From: Opitutaceae bacterium
GTDB lineage: Bacteria; Verrucomicrobiota; Verrucomicrobiia; Opitutales; Opitutaceae
DNA length: 64,000 bases
Assembly: GCA_016794785.1 (NCBI GenBank)
Contig: JAEUHC010000011.1
Span: 1 to 64,000 of the forward strand
Direction: 5' to 3'
Part shown: in pieces, positions 28,647 through 36,975 of the stretch
Position numbering within the stretch: the stretch's first letter is position 1
Layout of the letters: each line of letters starts with the position of its first letter
Notes under the pieces: generated by a model
Seen by the model: only the letters and a program-made list of their open reading frames with translations
The model's database searches: none
Told to the model about the DNA's origin: nothing
Translations under genes and position numbers: made by a program

Positions 28647-29351
28647 ATGGTCCCGCCGCCGACAACGGTTCAGCGCAAATGCCTAGGGCTGCTTTCGCGG
28701 CGCGAACGCTGGGGGCTGTCGGCGCGCGGCTGGCTGGCGCTGCTCGGCTTGGGTGGCGCCTTGGCGGCAGTGGTCCTCTTCGGGGCTTACCCGTTTCTCG
28801 CGGTCACGGAGCGGGTGGAAACCAAAATCCTCGTGGTCGAGGGATGGGTGGATGCCCATGCGATTCGCGCGGGTGTGGAGGAATTTCAGCGCGGCGGCTA
28901 CGAGCGGGTTTTCACGACCGGCGGACCGGTGCGCGGGCTCGCCGGCTACCTCACGGATCAGAGCACGACGGCGGGGGTGGGGGCGTCGCGGCTCCGGCAG
29001 GCCGGCTTGCCGGCGGACCGCGTGCAGATGGCGCCCGCCCGCGAGCTGGCGCGCGATCGCACCTTTGGCTCGGCGGTGGCCTTGCGCGAGTGGTGTGCGA
29101 TGAACGGCGTGAAGCTCGCGCGGATCAACGTCCTCACGCAGGACGTGCATGCGCGGCGCACGCGGCTGCTTTTTGAAAAGGCGCTCGGGCCCGGTGTCGA
29201 GGTCGGCATCATCGCCGTGCCGCATCTCGACTACGACGCCGGCCAATGGTGGCGCTACAGCGAGGGTGTGCGCTCTGTCATCGGCGAGATCATCGCCTAC
29301 GTTTACGCGCGGTTTTTGTTTTTTCCGCCGGCCGGGCAATCCCCCGCTTGA
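28647..29351 (+). CDS. DUF218 (SanA/YdcF/ElyC-like) membrane-anchored protein
   Basis: 234 residues. One N-terminal membrane span (WLALLGLGGALAAVVLFGAYPFLAV, about 30-54), then a periplasmic DUF218 domain: TKILVVEGWVDAHAIRAGVEEF, FTTGGPVRGLAG, the region with RDRTFGSAVALREWC, and LTQDVHARRTRLLFEKAL. DUF218 proteins (SanA, ElyC, YdcF) influence envelope integrity in enterobacteria; the biochemical activity is unknown. No partner gene is obvious. The recN start follows 33 bases later. Confidence 0.75.
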   Translation: MVPPPTTVQRKCLGLLSRRERWGLSARGWLALLGLGGALAAVVLFGAYPFLAVTERVETKILVVEGWVDAHAIRAGVEEFQRGGYERVFTTGGPVRGLAGYLTDQSTTAGVGASRLRQAGLPADRVQMAPARELARDRTFGSAVALREWCAMNGVKLARINVLTQDVHARRTRLLFEKALGPGVEVGIIAVPHLDYDAGQWWRYSEGVRSVIGEIIAYVYARFLFFPPAGQSPA

Positions 29352-29384
29352 TTGCGGGCGGCGTTTCGTGCCTGCATGGCGGGC

Positions 29385-31046
29385 ATGCTGCAATCGCTCC
29401 GCGTCCGCAACCTGGCCCTGCTCGAGGAAGTCGCGCTCGACTTCGAGGCCGGCTTCACCGCGGTCACCGGCGAGACCGGGGCGGGCAAGAGCATCCTGCT
29501 CGGGGCGCTGAGCCTCCTCGCCGGCGAGCGCGCCGACAAATCGATCATCCGGCAGGGCTCGCCCGCGACGGAGGTGGAGGCGAGTTTGTTCTTTGCCGCC
29601 CCGGCCAAGATCGACGCGTTGCTCGCCGAGCTGGAGCTGCCGGCTTGCGAAGAGGGCGTGCTGATTTTGAAGCGCAGCGTGCCGCGCGAGAAGGCCCCTA
29701 AGATCACGGTCAACGGCAGCCTCGCCACGCTCGCCGCGCTCCAGCGGCTGGGAGAACTCTGGATCGACTTTCACGGGCCGAGCGAACCGCGCCGGCTGCT
29801 CAAGGAGAGCTGCCAGCTCGACCTGCTCGATCTCTTCGGCCGGTTGGGCGCGGCGCGCGAGACCTACGCGGCCGCTTATCGCGCGTGGCGCGAGCTCGGC
29901 GCTGAGCGCACGCGCCTCGCGACCGAGACGAAGCTCGCGCCGGATCAGATTGATTTCCTGAAGAACCAGCTCGCACGGCTTGATGCCCTGACGCTCACCG
30001 ACGAGGCGATCGAGGCGCTGGAGCGGGACTTCCAGCGCATGAGCCGGGCGCAGGAGTTGATCGAGTTGAGTTCGGCTCTCGCGGCTGGCCTCACCGGCGA
30101 GGAAGGCGTGCAGGGCCGCGTGGCGGAGCTGCTGCGGCAGGCGCGCCAGCTCGAGGGCATCGACGCCGCGAGCCGCCCGCTGGCGGAGCGGCTTTCGTCG
30201 GCCGCGGTGGAGCTGAATGATCTCGGGGCGGAGTTTTCGGCGCTGAGCCAGCAGTTGCAGTTCGATCCCGAGCAGGCGGAAGAGCTCGAGGTGAAGATGA
30301 ACGCGTGGCTCGAACTCAAGCGCCGGCACGGCGGCGATGTGCAGGCGGTCGCGGCCGCGCGCGAGGAGCTGCGCCGCCGGCTGGAAGTGCAGGGGGACCT
30401 CGAGGGCACGCTCCTGCGGCTGGAGAAACAGATCGCCGACGCCGAGAAGCACGCGCGCAAGCACGCGCAGGCGCTGCGGACCGGGCGCGAAAAGGCCGCG
30501 AAGGAACTCGCCAAGCTCGCCGCCAAGGGCATCGCGCAGCTCGGGTTCAAGCGCGCGGATTTTCAGGTGCGCGTCGTGCCGCTCGCGGAGCTGGGGCCGG
30601 CGGGCGACTGCGGCGCGGAGTTTTTGTTCTCCCCCAATGTCGGCGAGGCGCCGCTGCCGCTCAGCCGCATCGCCTCGAGCGGCGAACTCGCGCGCGTGAT
30701 GCTGGCGCTGAAGACGGTGCTCGCCGATCTCGACGCGGTGCCGCTGCTGGTCTTCGACGAGGTTGACGCGAACGTGGGCGGCGAGATTGGCCGCGTCGTG
30801 GGCGAGAAGATGGCGGGCATCGCGCGCGAGCACCAGGTGCTGTGTGTGACGCACCTGCCGCAGGTCGCGGCGCAGGCGGCCTGCCACCTCGTCGTGACCA
30901 AGGATCAGTCCAAGGACCGCGCGGTCGTGAGCATCGCGCCGATTCAGGCGAGCCGGAAAGCCCGCGTGAGCGAGCTCGCGCGCATGCTCGGTGACCGCAC
31001 CGCCAAGAGCGCGCTGGCCCACGCGGAGGAGCTGCTGGGCCGGTAG
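29385..31046 (+). CDS. recN: DNA repair protein RecN
   Basis: 553 residues from MLQSLRVRNLALLEEV at 29385 (an ATG at 29376 adds three residues). SMC-like ATPase recruited to double-strand breaks. Walker A GETGAGKSILLGAL (about 31-44), a central coiled coil interrupted by a short globular part, then the signature ISRIASSGELARVMLALK-type segment and Walker B PLLVFDEVDANVGGE, with THLPQVAAQAA after it. The normal RecN length is 550-560. The end of the gene lies 7 bases before a RelE-type toxin. Confidence 0.94.
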   Translation: MLQSLRVRNLALLEEVALDFEAGFTAVTGETGAGKSILLGALSLLAGERADKSIIRQGSPATEVEASLFFAAPAKIDALLAELELPACEEGVLILKRSVPREKAPKITVNGSLATLAALQRLGELWIDFHGPSEPRRLLKESCQLDLLDLFGRLGAARETYAAAYRAWRELGAERTRLATETKLAPDQIDFLKNQLARLDALTLTDEAIEALERDFQRMSRAQELIELSSALAAGLTGEEGVQGRVAELLRQARQLEGIDAASRPLAERLSSAAVELNDLGAEFSALSQQLQFDPEQAEELEVKMNAWLELKRRHGGDVQAVAAAREELRRRLEVQGDLEGTLLRLEKQIADAEKHARKHAQALRTGREKAAKELAKLAAKGIAQLGFKRADFQVRVVPLAELGPAGDCGAEFLFSPNVGEAPLPLSRIASSGELARVMLALKTVLADLDAVPLLVFDEVDANVGGEIGRVVGEKMAGIAREHQVLCVTHLPQVAAQAACHLVVTKDQSKDRAVVSIAPIQASRKARVSELARMLGDRTAKSALAHAEELLGR

Positions 31047-31053
31047 GGGCATC

Positions 31054-31296
31054 ATGGACATTCATTACACCGACGACGCGCTGGAAGATCTGCGTCGCAT
31101 CCCGCTGCGCCACGCCGACCAGATCACGCGCAAAGTGGAGCGCCTGCGGGGCGGCTTGGCCGGAGATATCAAGGCGCTGACCAACGCCGACTCGGGCTAT
31201 CGGTTGCGCTCGGGCGACTATCGGGTTTTGTTCGACTGCGACGGCCGAAGCGTTGTTGTGAGGGCCATCAAGAATCGCCGCGATGCCTACCGCTAA
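31054..31296 (+). CDS. RelE/ParE-superfamily toxin
   Basis: 80 residues from the ATG at 31054. Compact RelE fold: TDDALEDLRRIPLRHADQITRKVERL (first two helices), then the beta-sheet with SGYRLRSGDYRVLFDCDG and the C-terminal VVVRAIKNRRDAYR. The R-L-GDYRVLF and terminal R-DAYR positions are those of ribosome-dependent mRNA interferases. It precedes its presumed antitoxin and overlaps it by 14 bases, the reverse order used by HigBA and some RelBE loci. Its short distance from recN suggests cotranscription by readthrough. Confidence 0.87.
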   Translation: MDIHYTDDALEDLRRIPLRHADQITRKVERLRGGLAGDIKALTNADSGYRLRSGDYRVLFDCDGRSVVVRAIKNRRDAYR

Positions 31297-31486
31297 ACCA
31301 TCTTCCCGCCAGCCGCTCAGCGCCCAACGCCGTCGCGTGGTGCGCAAAATCGCTACTATTCGCGAAGAGGTGGAGGACTTGCTCGATTCCGTGCAATTGC
31401 TGGAGGCCCGGGCCAAGGACATCGGCGTGCGCCACTCGACGAACGACGTGCGGGCGAAGCTCGGGCTTGCGCCTCTCAGGCGTTGA
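31283..31486 (+). CDS. Small protein, probable antitoxin of the RelE-type toxin
   Basis: 67 residues. A basic Ser/Gln/Arg N-terminus (MPTAKPSSRQPLSAQRRRVV) is followed by one amphipathic helix (KIATIREEVEDLLDSVQLLEARAKDIG) and a short tail ending LGLAPLRR. I see neither a classical ribbon-helix-helix nor an Xre helix-turn-helix. Assignment rests on the 14-base overlap with the toxin and the size. The acidic helix could mask the toxin. Confidence 0.55.
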   Translation: MPTAKPSSRQPLSAQRRRVVRKIATIREEVEDLLDSVQLLEARAKDIGVRHSTNDVRAKLGLAPLRR

Positions 31487-31545
31487 GCGGGGGCTTGGAG
31501 CTGCCGGGCCGGCAGGGCGCGGACTCCGTTCCGCGCCTCGAACAA

Positions 31546-33447
31546 TCAAGGCGCAGTCTTGGCCGAAGCGGCGGCGAGCGGAGTCGCCACCCTGCCTGAA
31601 CCGCGGCGGAAGCTCCGCCACTTGTCGAGCGGGATGAGCCCGAGGCCGATGATCGCGAGCTGGCTGACGACGAAGCCGGCGAGCGCGACGAACGCCGCGT
31701 CGGTGAAGCCGTAGCTGTGCAGGCCCACGCCGAGCATGTTCGTGCCAAACCAGCTCCACGCCGTGATGATGTTGCCGCCGATGGCGAGCACCATGATGCC
31801 GCGCTGCTTCACCAAGCCGCCCCAGCGGGCGTGCAGGATGATGGCGTTCCAGATGACGATCATGAGCGCGCCGTTTTCCTTTGGATCCCAGCCCCAGAAC
31901 CGGCCCCACGACTGGTCGGCCCAGATGCCGCCGAGCACGGTGCCGACGAAGCTGAAGAGCGTCGCGAAGCAAACGATGCCGTAAACCATGCGGCCGAGCG
32001 AATCGGCGGTGTCTTTGTCGAGCGTGGAGCTGAGCAGCCCGCGCAAAATGTAGATGATGGCCAGAAAACCGGCGAGGAACGTGGCCGAATAGCCGATCGT
32101 CACGATGACGACGTGCGTCGCCAGCCAGAAGTTGGTGTCGAGCACGGCGCGCATCATCTCCAGCGTGTCTCCGCTCAGGGAGAGGTTGTGCGCGATGATC
32201 AGGGTGGCGAAGCCGACGGTGCCGCCCGCGACGCTCGCGATGCCGTTTTTAAAAGTGCGCTCCAGGATGAGGCACAGGAGCACGGTGCCCCAGCCGACGA
32301 AGAGCGCGGAAGAATAGAGGTTGGTCACCGGGGGCCGGCCCTCGAGCCACATGCGGGTGAGAATGCCCGCGGTGGTCAGTAGCCAGGCCAGACCCATCAG
32401 CCAGAAGGCCGACCGCTGCAGCGCGTCGGGCCACACCAGCCACGAGACGAAGCCGAGCAGGAAGACCGCGGCGTAAACGATCGAGGCGGTGTAGAACGGT
32501 TGCGCGGCGTTGAAGCGCGTCTCGGCATCGGCTTTTTTCTGGCGCTCAGGGAAGCGCTTCACGATGTCGGCGCGGTAGAGTTCGAGTAGCTTGTTGAAGC
32601 GGTCGGCCTTATCCGTGCGCCACGCGTGGGCAAATCCGGCGTAGGCGAGCGCGGTGGGATCGACGCGGCCGGTGCGGAACGTGTCGAGCAGCGCGGCGCC
32701 GGCGGGCTTCCAGGCGTTGGGGTCGGGGTTGTCGGGCGCGGGCGGGACGACGAGGAAGGGGCCGGCGATGTTCGCCATGTCCACGAAGCGCTCGCCAATC
32801 TCGGTCATGGCGGAGGCGGCGGCCTCGTCGTGCGGCTGGCCGGCCTGCTTGGCGCGCACGGCGGCGACGCCGGCGGCGACTTTGGTCTCAAAGGCGAGCA
32901 GATCACCGAGGAAATCGTCGCGGCCGGGCGAAACGAGGGCGTGCCGCAGGCGCTGGTAGTGGACGAGATTGTGGTAGAGCTGGACGACGGCGCGCTGGAA
33001 GACGGAGCGCACGGCGCTGTCCACCTGCTGCGCGAGCTTGGTCTGGCGATCGAGTTCGCCGAATTTGCCGGAGAGCTGGTTGTAGGCGAAGCGCTTCTTG
33101 CCGTCGCCATCCTCGGGCTTGAGGTTGAACAACGCGAGCAACTCCGGATGCGTGATCTCAAAGGTGCGGTAGGTGTCGGCGCGCTCGGGGCGGAAAGAGA
33201 CATCGAGCAGCCACTCGGTGGGCAGGAGCTTGCGGCCATCGGGCGTGCTGACGGACTGGCGGCCCTGGAGCTGGAGGAGCGCGCTGCGCGCGACTGTGTC
33301 GAGCGGCTTCATGCGGCCGTTGAGCAGCACGGGCAGCTTGCCAAAGCCGGTGACGTCGAACTCCGCGGGGTTCTTCGGTGCCCGCAGCGTCGAGAGCGCG
33401 TAGAGCGCCATGAGGACGACGATCGAGAGGGGGATGAACTTTTTCAT
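31546..33447 (-). CDS. ccsA: Cytochrome c maturation system II protein CcsA (ResC-like)
   Basis: 633 residues. An N-terminal span (KKFIPLSIVVLMALYALSTL) is followed by a large extracytoplasmic domain with PVLLNGRMKPLDTVARSALL. The C-terminal half is a multi-span heme-handling domain: LVWPDALQRSAFWLMGLAWL, then the tryptophan-rich WWD signature in WADQSWGRFWGWDPKENGAL (about 530-549) and membrane histidines in IIAHNLSLSG, NFWLATHVV and NAIILHARWG. CcsA/ResC exports heme and, with ResB, attaches it to CxxCH apocytochromes. The long N-terminal domain is larger than in chloroplast CcsA. Its start overlaps the resB stop by 4 bases. Confidence 0.9.
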   Translation of the reverse strand: MKKFIPLSIVVLMALYALSTLRAPKNPAEFDVTGFGKLPVLLNGRMKPLDTVARSALLQLQGRQSVSTPDGRKLLPTEWLLDVSFRPERADTYRTFEITHPELLALFNLKPEDGDGKKRFAYNQLSGKFGELDRQTKLAQQVDSAVRSVFQRAVVQLYHNLVHYQRLRHALVSPGRDDFLGDLLAFETKVAAGVAAVRAKQAGQPHDEAAASAMTEIGERFVDMANIAGPFLVVPPAPDNPDPNAWKPAGAALLDTFRTGRVDPTALAYAGFAHAWRTDKADRFNKLLELYRADIVKRFPERQKKADAETRFNAAQPFYTASIVYAAVFLLGFVSWLVWPDALQRSAFWLMGLAWLLTTAGILTRMWLEGRPPVTNLYSSALFVGWGTVLLCLILERTFKNGIASVAGGTVGFATLIIAHNLSLSGDTLEMMRAVLDTNFWLATHVVIVTIGYSATFLAGFLAIIYILRGLLSSTLDKDTADSLGRMVYGIVCFATLFSFVGTVLGGIWADQSWGRFWGWDPKENGALMIVIWNAIILHARWGGLVKQRGIMVLAIGGNIITAWSWFGTNMLGVGLHSYGFTDAAFVALAGFVVSQLAIIGLGLIPLDKWRSFRRGSGRVATPLAAASAKTAP

Positions 33448-34631
33448 GATGCGGCCTCCTGTTTGGCGGCGCGTTTCTCGAAGAAACCGACGAGGTGGAT
33501 GCTAAATTGCCAGAGGAGGCCGAGCGTCATCAAGGCGCAGGCGACATAGGGCATCTGCCAGCTGGGGTTGCGCACGACCTGGAGGACGGTGGTCTGCTCG
33601 CCGTCGTAGCCAGATTGGTAGAACGTGAGGCCGGCGTAGCGCAGCGGGTTGTTCATGTAGATGAGGACCTCACGGTCGTCGTGCCCTTCGGGCGAAGTGA
33701 GGCGGAGTTTGCTGGAGAAATTCTTGGGAATCTCGGTGCCTGCGTAGCGGTCGTGGCTGAACTTGAGGAGGGTGAGGGAGAATGGCTTGTAGTGGCGGGC
33801 GAAGCGCAACGCGATCCGGTAGGTGCGGCCCTCGTGCGTAAAGGTCTGCGGGGCGGCGAGGAACGGCGGCGAGAACGGCGAGCTGATGCGAGGCGACACG
33901 AGCCAAGTGCCGAGTGAGCCGGCAGGGCCGACGAGCTCGACGGAGGCGGAGGGCAGGTTGCGCTCGTCTTGCTTGTAGGTCATCGGCAGGCCGGTGGCCA
34001 TGACGCTGGCGCCGACGCCGGCCGTGGCCTGAGGGGGCTTGGTCGAGGCGGCGTCGCGCATGCTCAGGCCTGAGTTCGGGAAATACTCCTTCACCACGAC
34101 GCGGAAAGGCAGCTTCGGGTGCTGGATGGGCTCGCGCGTGGCCAGCAACGCCTCGGGGATCGCCACGACTTCGTCGAACTCAGGGTTCGTGGTGTCGATG
34201 ATGGCGAGCTCGTTGTCGTGGTGGCTTTCCGAGTAGCTCTTCGTTTCGCCCTCGGTGATGCGCATGGCAAAATCCTCCTGCCAGAGACCGCTGAGCAGCT
34301 CGCCGATGAGCAGCAAAATCACGCCGAGGTGCGTGAGCTCGATGCCGACTTTTTTCCACGAGCGCTTGAAGCGGTAAACATGCGCGGCGATGAGGTTGGC
34401 GAGCAGCAGGCCGCCGATGCTGTAGCCGCCGGGGAAGACGGGAAACGACGAGGTGCCCGACTGCTGGAACACCACGAAGCTCCGGAACCACTTTTCCTGG
34501 ATGCCCCAGATGCCGAGGTTCACCTGATCGAGTGTCGCGGCGAAAACGAGAATCAGCCCGAGCGCGAGCAGGACGACCGTCAGCTTGAGCGAGACGAGAA
34601 AATCGCGGGCGAAGCGAAGGGCGGGGCTCAT
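33444..34631 (-). CDS. resB: ResB/Ccs1-like cytochrome c biogenesis protein
   Basis: 395 residues. The N-terminal membrane segments FLVSLKLTVVLLALGLILVF and GGLLLANLIAAHVYRF are followed by KVGIELTHLGVILLLIGELLSG. A long periplasmic domain with MRITEGETKSY and beta-rich segments precedes a final span (VACALMTLGLLWQFSIHLVGF). This layout, and the RYAGLTFYQSGYDG motif before the last span, are typical of ResB/Ccs1, which passes reduced apocytochrome to CcsA. Four-base overlaps on both sides show a translationally coupled three-gene operon. Confidence 0.85.
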   Translation of the reverse strand: MSPALRFARDFLVSLKLTVVLLALGLILVFAATLDQVNLGIWGIQEKWFRSFVVFQQSGTSSFPVFPGGYSIGGLLLANLIAAHVYRFKRSWKKVGIELTHLGVILLLIGELLSGLWQEDFAMRITEGETKSYSESHHDNELAIIDTTNPEFDEVVAIPEALLATREPIQHPKLPFRVVVKEYFPNSGLSMRDAASTKPPQATAGVGASVMATGLPMTYKQDERNLPSASVELVGPAGSLGTWLVSPRISSPFSPPFLAAPQTFTHEGRTYRIALRFARHYKPFSLTLLKFSHDRYAGTEIPKNFSSKLRLTSPEGHDDREVLIYMNNPLRYAGLTFYQSGYDGEQTTVLQVVRNPSWQMPYVACALMTLGLLWQFSIHLVGFFEKRAAKQEAAS

Positions 34632-35269
34632 TTCGTGCCGGGCTTGATCGTGTCGAGGAACGCCATGAACGCCGCCTTCTCCTTCGCGACGAGCGCGTCA
34701 GGCCCGGTGAGCTTGAAGAACCACGTGCTGCCGACGTGCGGCACGATGGCCGCGAGCGTGCGCATCGGGGCTGCGCCGGTCGCGCCGCCGAGATCGACGA
34801 CGCCGATTTTCAGGCCGTTGCGCTCAAGTCGCTGCACCGCGGACGCGAGGTCCGCGGGCGCGATGGGCGGCAGGCCGACCTGACCGCGCCAGCGATTCAC
34901 GTTGGCGAGATCACCGCCGACATCGCCGGGGAACGCTGTGATCGACATGTCGGCTTCGCCGCCCTCGCCCTTGATGGTGTAGCTGCCCTTGCGCATCGAG
35001 CCGGGGGCCTTGGCGGCCCAGCTGGCGGGCGCGCTCCACGCGAGGCCCTCGCCGGTGGCGGTGGCGACGGGAGTGTTGGCCATCGTGCTCGGCGCGGGGG
35101 CGGCCGGTGCCGCCGGGGCGGGGGTGGCCGGATGGGAATGAGGCGCGGCCGCAGGCGCGGGCGCGACCGAATCCTTGGGCGCGCGGTAAGATGCGATTTC
35201 GGGTTTGCTGCACGCCGCGAGCAATGCGGTCAGCGCAGCGGAGAGGGGGAGCAGGCGGCGGGGATTCAT
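34628..35269 (-). CDS. Lipoprotein of the cytochrome c biogenesis operon, unknown function
   Basis: 213 residues from the ATG at 35269. Signal peptide MNPRRLLPLSAALTALLAAC with lipobox LAAC (Cys20), so it is lipidated. A Pro/Ala-rich linker (about 33-65) precedes a globular domain (WSAPASWAAKAPGSMRKGSY and on) that contains no CxxCH or thioredoxin CxxC motif. It is therefore neither a c-type cytochrome nor a TlpA/CcdA-type redox protein. First gene of the operon, overlapping resB by 4 bases. A chaperone or docking role in cytochrome assembly is possible from context only. Confidence 0.7.
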   Translation of the reverse strand: MNPRRLLPLSAALTALLAACSKPEIASYRAPKDSVAPAPAAAPHSHPATPAPAAPAAPAPSTMANTPVATATGEGLAWSAPASWAAKAPGSMRKGSYTIKGEGGEADMSITAFPGDVGGDLANVNRWRGQVGLPPIAPADLASAVQRLERNGLKIGVVDLGGATGAAPMRTLAAIVPHVGSTWFFKLTGPDALVAKEKAAFMAFLDTIKPGTK

Positions 35270-35499
35270 GGGCGGCGGATTAGTCGGCGGGCTCCGGGCA
35301 AAGCGCAAATCAAACCGGCCGCGGCCGACCGGTCATTACGGCAGCAGACGCGGGCCATGAGCAATTGTTGCCGCCGGTTTCCGAGCCGGAGTCAACTTGA
35401 GGCTCGAACCGCGTGGGGTTCGGGCTTTCTGTCGATGCTGTTACCGTTTGGTGCGTGCTGCATCCGGCGGTCCCCCGTTGTCGTAGCATTCTACTCCCC

Positions 35500-36882
35500 A
35501 TGAAAACTCCCTCCCTCCGAACCTTGCTTGCCGTGGGCGCCGCCGGCGTCCTCGCGCTCTCCGCCCGCGCCCAAGTCATTGAACTTCGGGCGACCATCAA
35601 CGGCGCGCAGGAAAATCCTGCCGTCAACACGCCCGCCGAAGGCAACGCGGTTATGCTCTACGACGTGGGCACGAATACCTTCGACCTGATAATCTCGATT
35701 ACGGGCCTGACCAACACCGTGACGGCCTCCCATATCCACGAAGGGGCCGTCGGGTCCAACGGACCGGTGGCGACCAATCTTGGTGGCGAGGCGGTCTACA
35801 CGCGCAGCGGCACCACGCTGACGGCGACTTTCCGCAATGTTGCGCATAGCGGGGACCGACTCCGCCTCATTCAGGGCGGGGCTTACTTTAACCTGCACAC
35901 GGCGGCCAATCCGGGCGGCGAGGTCCGCGGGCAGCTCATCGCCCGCCCGGTGCGCCTCGTGGCCAACCTCGACGTCGCGCAGGAAGCCGCGGCCTTTCCC
36001 GCGCTTAATTTTTCCGCCGTCAATAATTTCGGCGCCGCCGTGGTGATCTACGACCCGACGGCCAACACGGTGTCGCTCCGTCACTCGCTGTTCAATTACA
36101 GCAGCACGTTTACCAACTCCCACATCCACACGGGCGCGCCTGGCGTGAGTGGCGGCGTCAATACCCAGCTCGGCACCAACGCCAACGCCGGAGCCTACAA
36201 CACCGCGAACGGCCACATCTCCGGCAGCCACGAGGCGGTTACCTACGGCGGCAACCCTGTCGAGCTGCTCACCGGGCTGAATTACCTAAACTATCACAGC
36301 CAGGCGTTCGCCGGCGGCCAGCTGCGCGGTCAGCTGACGGTGTCGCGCGAGACGCTCAACACGCGCCTCGGCAATCTCGCGGTCCGCGGTTTTGTCGGCG
36401 CGGGCGAGCAGGTGCTGATCGGCGGCATCAGTGTGCAGGGCACCGAGCCGGTGCGGGTGCTCATTGCGGCCAAGGGGCCTTCGCTCGCGGCGTTCGGCGT
36501 GACGGGGGCGATTCCCAATCCCCGCCTCGCGCTCTTCTCGGGCACCACGCAGATTGCGGTGAATGACGATGTGGGCGCGCTCGTAGCCAACTCGGAATTG
36601 TCGCGCATCCCCGCGGTCCCGACTAATCCGCTGGAGTCCGCGCTCGTCGTCGTGCTGCCGCCGGGCAACTACACCGCGCAGGTTTCGTCGTCCGCCGGCA
36701 CCGGCGTGGCGCTGCTCGAGGTCTATGACCTCCGCAACGTGCCGACGGCCCTCGCCATCGCTTCGCTCGATCCGGTCTCGCCCAAGGGCGACGCGCCGCG
36801 GGCGATTGCCGCCGCCGGGGCGCGGCCCGCGCCGGAATTTTGCGTGACCACGCCGTTGCCCGCTGCGGTCGCGACGCGCTGA
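35500..36882 (+). CDS. Secreted protein with two CHRD domains
   Basis: 460 residues from the ATG at 35500. Signal peptide MKTPSLRTLLAVGAAGVLALSARA. Two CHRD domains are visible: residues 25-145 (LRATINGAQENPAVNTPAEG, HIHEGAVGSNGP, NPGGEVRGQLI) and 150-290 (NSHIHTGAPG, QAFAGGQLRGQL), each with the HIHxG motif. The C-terminal part (GAGEQVLIGGISVQGTEPVRVLI) resembles a domain often attached to exported Opitutaceae proteins. CHRD domains occur in chordin and many bacterial secreted proteins; their ligand is unknown. It is divergent from the cytochrome operon across 230 bases, in which I see only a short hairpin at 35403-35425. Confidence 0.8.
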   Translation: MKTPSLRTLLAVGAAGVLALSARAQVIELRATINGAQENPAVNTPAEGNAVMLYDVGTNTFDLIISITGLTNTVTASHIHEGAVGSNGPVATNLGGEAVYTRSGTTLTATFRNVAHSGDRLRLIQGGAYFNLHTAANPGGEVRGQLIARPVRLVANLDVAQEAAAFPALNFSAVNNFGAAVVIYDPTANTVSLRHSLFNYSSTFTNSHIHTGAPGVSGGVNTQLGTNANAGAYNTANGHISGSHEAVTYGGNPVELLTGLNYLNYHSQAFAGGQLRGQLTVSRETLNTRLGNLAVRGFVGAGEQVLIGGISVQGTEPVRVLIAAKGPSLAAFGVTGAIPNPRLALFSGTTQIAVNDDVGALVANSELSRIPAVPTNPLESALVVVLPPGNYTAQVSSSAGTGVALLEVYDLRNVPTALAIASLDPVSPKGDAPRAIAAAGARPAPEFCVTTPLPAAVATR

Positions 36883-36900
36883 GGTCTTCTCTTTCCGACG

Positions 36901-36936
36901 AAAAGCCCGGTGCCGCACGGCGCCGGGCTTTTTTTT
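36901..36936 (+). terminator. Strong intrinsic terminator after the CHRD gene
   Basis: A 14-bp stem (36901-36914 with 36919-36932, one G-U pair) around the loop GCAC, with the T-run starting at 36929. AAAA at the 5' end and TTTT at the 3' end extend the helix. It ends 40 bases before the 5-oxoprolinase gene, isolating that operon. Confidence 0.9.
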
Positions 36937-36975
36937 GTTTTTGCGGGTCGCGCTCCGCCGGTTGAGAAAATAGGC

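Noticed and set aside
28683..31061. 792-residue minus-strand frame
   Set aside because: Antisense to recN and the DUF218 gene; low-complexity Arg/Ala/Leu. Shadow.
35403..35425. CGAACC/GGTTCG hairpin in the CHRD upstream region
   Set aside because: No T-run and no clear link to a promoter. A short stem in GC-rich DNA is expected by chance.
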